DNA of 64,000 nucleotides from Spirochaetales bacterium (lineage in GTDB: Bacteria; Spirochaetota; Spirochaetia; UBA9216): the NCBI GenBank assembly GCA_016839055.1, contig JAEKNX010000021.1:1-64000 (forward strand). The letters are read 5' to 3'. Numbering within the stretch: position 1 is the stretch's first letter; every line of letters begins with the position of its first letter. The translations under genes and the position numbers were made by a program. This document shows, one piece after another, positions 61,633-64,000 of this stretch. The notes under the pieces were generated by a model. The model did not search any database. It saw nothing but the letters and a program-made list of their open reading frames with translations, and was not told the DNA's origin.

Positions 61633-63651
61633 ATGCTAATTGATAAAATATCTCAAAAATTTATGTGTATCCTATTTTCTATAATGATAATTATTTGTAC
61701 TTCCTGCTCAGGCAACGAATATGATAGCACTGATTTGGACATGGATGGAATTGATGCTTATGATGATGTTGATGATGTTATATCATCCTTTCTATATTCT
61801 GACATTGCCTTCAATACCATAACTCCAACACTAAACCTTTTGACAATGAACCCTGAAAGGGTAACAAAATATTGGATACAGCTTTCACATTCAGATGATC
61901 AGTTCGAAGATTTCATTTTCTTTTCAAAGGATGATTACGAAACAAATTGGTGTACTATACCTTCAGGGATATTATATGACGGTACGTTTCAATGGAGGGC
62001 TAAGGCTTGGGATAACATTGAAAAAAGATGGAGTAACTCCTGGAGCAATGTCTATCGCTGTACTGTAGAGACAGGCGGTATAGGTTTCTTCCCAACTAAT
62101 AGGTCATCTATTGCCGACTCAACGCCCTTATTCAATTGGCCCGATATTCCAGGTGCCGTAAAATATAATTTCAAATCAGGAAATATAACTATAGAAAATC
62201 TAACCGAGTCAGAATATCAAATGACTGATATTCTGTCTAATGGCTACGAAGGTAGTTGGAAAATAAGACATCAAAATGATAATGGAATATGGAGTCCCTG
62301 GAGTGACCTCTATTTTTTTAAAATATGGGTTCCAGCTCCGACATCTCTAAACCCAATAAATGAAGGACAAGCTAAAATTCCTAAGGCATTTCTCGATTGG
62401 GAAGATATTGATGATATTGGTGCATATAGAGTTTCAGTTTATGATAATCTACTTCAATTACCAATTATTGATGAAATAGTTACAGAATCTTACTATAAAG
62501 TCGATATCCGTCTTGAATATAATCAAAATTATTATTGGAAAGTAAGATCTCAAAATACTGATGGCGTGTGGGGTACGGATGTTAATGAAAAAGAATGGCA
62601 ATTCACCATTGGTACTATCGCAGTCAGCGAAAATATCATTAATAGTAATTACGATTCTCCATTAGGCGCCCATATAGCTGATCTTGACGATGATGGTGAT
62701 GCAGATATTATAACCGCAGAATTCTTTAATAATACTGTTTCCTGGTGGAAAAACGATGGTGCCGGCTCTTTTACTGAACACAACATTGATACGGATTTCG
62801 ATGGGGGTGGTCGTGCATTTGATGCTGTTGATATTGATAAAGATGGAGACATTGATATCATCGGAGGATCCTATTACGGCGATAAACTTGTATGGTGGGA
62901 AAATGATGGAGCCGAAAATTTCAATAAACACATAATCAGTGACACATTTGATGGCGCGTGGCAATTAGCAGCCGCGGATTTTAACGGAGACGGAGAAATT
63001 GATATTGTTGGCTCAGCAAGTAGCGGTGGCATTTTCATCTTGTGGGAAAATAATGGAGCTGAAAAGTTTACTCAACACACATTAGGTTCAAAATTCATGA
63101 CGCCAAAAGGACTGGATATCGCCGATATTGATAATGATGGTGATCTTGATATATTCGGGGCAACTTATGCCAGTAATTCAATCATTTGGTGGAAAAATAA
63201 CGGAGCTGGAATTTTTTCTGAAATAGTGATTGATTCGGATTTCAAATTTGCCTCTTCAGTACTGATTCTGGATTTAAACAATGACGGATACGCGGATATT
63301 ACAGGGGCAAGTAAAGATAATAACGAAATCTCCTGGTGGGAAAATAATGGAAGCGAAACTTTCACCAAGCATCTTCTTAGTTCCTCAATGTCGCCTAGCT
63401 ATATTCAGATTGAAGATTTAAACTTAGATGATTACCCAGATATTTTTGTAGGTGATGGAGATGTTAATAAAATTTTCTGGTTTGAAAACGACGGCAGCGG
63501 AACATTTGCTCAGCGGATGTTATATAAGAACACCTCTTACCCCACTTTCATCTCTTCATCCGACTTTGATGGAGATGGAGACCCGGATATCCTGGAATTA
63601 CTAAGCTGTATTGATAACATTTTATGGCTCGAAAACGATGCTCTTGATTAA
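61633..63651 (+). CDS. Lipoprotein with VCBS/FG-GAP-type repeats
   Basis: This 672-aa secreted protein has a lipobox in IICTSCSG. The first half holds three beta-sandwich, fibronectin-like segments (TPTLNLL..., STPLFNWPDIPG, PKAFLDWEDID). The second half, from about residue 350, has seven or so VCBS/FG-GAP repeats of about 48 residues with calcium-type D-x-D-x-D-G-D and SWWKNDGAG/WWENDGAE motifs, likely a beta-propeller. Such proteins mediate adhesion or surface binding. ATG 61633 follows AAGGA by six bases; the ORF from 61561 starts upstream of the -10 box. The gene is clearly more AT-rich than most of the window, a possible sign of transfer. Confidence 0.85.
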   Translation: MLIDKISQKFMCILFSIMIIICTSCSGNEYDSTDLDMDGIDAYDDVDDVISSFLYSDIAFNTITPTLNLLTMNPERVTKYWIQLSHSDDQFEDFIFFSKDDYETNWCTIPSGILYDGTFQWRAKAWDNIEKRWSNSWSNVYRCTVETGGIGFFPTNRSSIADSTPLFNWPDIPGAVKYNFKSGNITIENLTESEYQMTDILSNGYEGSWKIRHQNDNGIWSPWSDLYFFKIWVPAPTSLNPINEGQAKIPKAFLDWEDIDDIGAYRVSVYDNLLQLPIIDEIVTESYYKVDIRLEYNQNYYWKVRSQNTDGVWGTDVNEKEWQFTIGTIAVSENIINSNYDSPLGAHIADLDDDGDADIITAEFFNNTVSWWKNDGAGSFTEHNIDTDFDGGGRAFDAVDIDKDGDIDIIGGSYYGDKLVWWENDGAENFNKHIISDTFDGAWQLAAADFNGDGEIDIVGSASSGGIFILWENNGAEKFTQHTLGSKFMTPKGLDIADIDNDGDLDIFGATYASNSIIWWKNNGAGIFSEIVIDSDFKFASSVLILDLNNDGYADITGASKDNNEISWWENNGSETFTKHLLSSSMSPSYIQIEDLNLDDYPDIFVGDGDVNKIFWFENDGSGTFAQRMLYKNTSYPTFISSSDFDGDGDPDILELLSCIDNILWLENDALD

Positions 63652-63843
63652 TTGTCAGCACCGGTTCTGACAGCAAATCAAGGTCGGTTCATTAAGTCGC
63701 TGTATCAGGATGGCTTTCTTCCAAAAAATGCATATACAGAAAAATTTTATTACATAGTGATTAAATCATTAAAAAGCCCAGTCTTTGGTGTATATTTTTA
63801 TATATGTGCGCTTGAATTATGAAGAAAACTCAAGGGGATCATT

Positions 63844-64000
63844 TTGAGATCAAAACTGATTTTTTTTAGTCTTGCCACACTGCTATTACTAATCTTCCTG
63901 CTCACAGGCTGCCCCGCAAGTCCGGATCCTCCTGCGTTACCGGCTGAAGAAAGCAACCCGTCGGCTGAAGAGAACAATCCTCCGGCCGGCAGTGCCGGAA
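63844..64000 (+). CDS. Lipoprotein, 5' part only (runs off the window)
   Basis: A TTG start lies six bases after AAGGGG. The encoded start has a basic N-terminus, a long hydrophobic stretch and a lipobox (FLLTGC). A low-complexity region rich in proline, alanine, glutamate and asparagine follows (PSAEENNPPAG). The rest is outside the window, so function is unknown. Confidence 0.65.
   Translation, partial: MRSKLIFFSLATLLLLIFLLTGCPASPDPPALPAEESNPSAEENNPPAGSAG

Noticed and set aside
63652-63822. 56-aa frame starting with TTG after the VCBS-repeat gene
   Set aside because: No ribosome site or promoter; composition and an inverted repeat near its start suggest chance. A weak possibility of a remnant remains.

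Overview
The window looks like the chromosome of a free-living, anaerobic or fermentative spirochaete. Supporting signs are lipoproteins and binding proteins of spirochaete style, a chemotaxis receptor with a 7TM-DISM-type sensor, roughly 45% GC, and no sign of phage or plasmid. The assignment is inferred from gene style; no rRNA or tRNA gene is present.

Region 1 (about 0.4-24.3 kb) is a purine-degradation island. On the minus strand lies a dihydropyrimidinase/hydantoinase. On the plus strand, 11 tightly overlapping genes (4041-17063) encode two complete three-subunit molybdenum hydroxylases, an SsnA-like aminohydrolase, a dihydroorotate-dehydrogenase-like flavoprotein, a YgeY-type hydrolase, a threonine-synthase-like PLP enzyme and an 8-oxoguanine deaminase. 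ExbB, ExbD and TonB, a lipoprotein and a TonB-dependent receptor follow, then the YgeW carbamoyltransferase and a PduL acyltransferase. This resembles the anaerobic urate pathway of E. coli and clostridia (YgeW, YgeX, YgeY, SsnA, HyuA, YgfK, Xdh). Here YgfK and canonical YgeX are missing, and two unrelated enzymes sit where they would be needed. The lipoprotein and receptor are preceded by a structured leader RNA with a GAAA tetraloop and an 11-nt tetraloop receptor.

Region 2 (24.4-42.2 kb) holds NADP-type glutamate dehydrogenase, a receiver plus PEP/pyruvate-binding fusion, an M20-type N-carbamoyl amino acid hydrolase, formate-tetrahydrofolate ligase with a small membrane-protein gene coupled to it, an ABC-2 exporter, a secreted 5'-nucleotidase, a chemotaxis receptor, an RNase D-like exonuclease and an MFS transporter. 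The ligase, the hydrolase and glutamate dehydrogenase would fit energy and nitrogen recovery from purines.

Region 3 (42.5-59 kb) is a nucleoside uptake and catabolism locus. A 13-gene minus-strand operon (amidohydrolase, BMP-type ABC importer, two aldolases, dehydrogenases, HAD phosphatase, uridine-phosphorylase-like enzyme) diverges from a DeoR regulator, an aldehyde dehydrogenase and phosphopentomutase.

Region 4 (59-64 kb) has an IS91-type transposase remnant and three large or partial lipoproteins: an EF-hand/CsgG fusion, a VCBS/FG-GAP repeat protein, and one cut by the window end.

Across the window, at least seven operon-leading genes have a sigma70-type -10 box only 6-9 nt before an ATG and no Shine-Dalgarno sequence. 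This points to frequent leaderless mRNA, in contrast to internal operon genes, which mostly have clear AGGAG sites.
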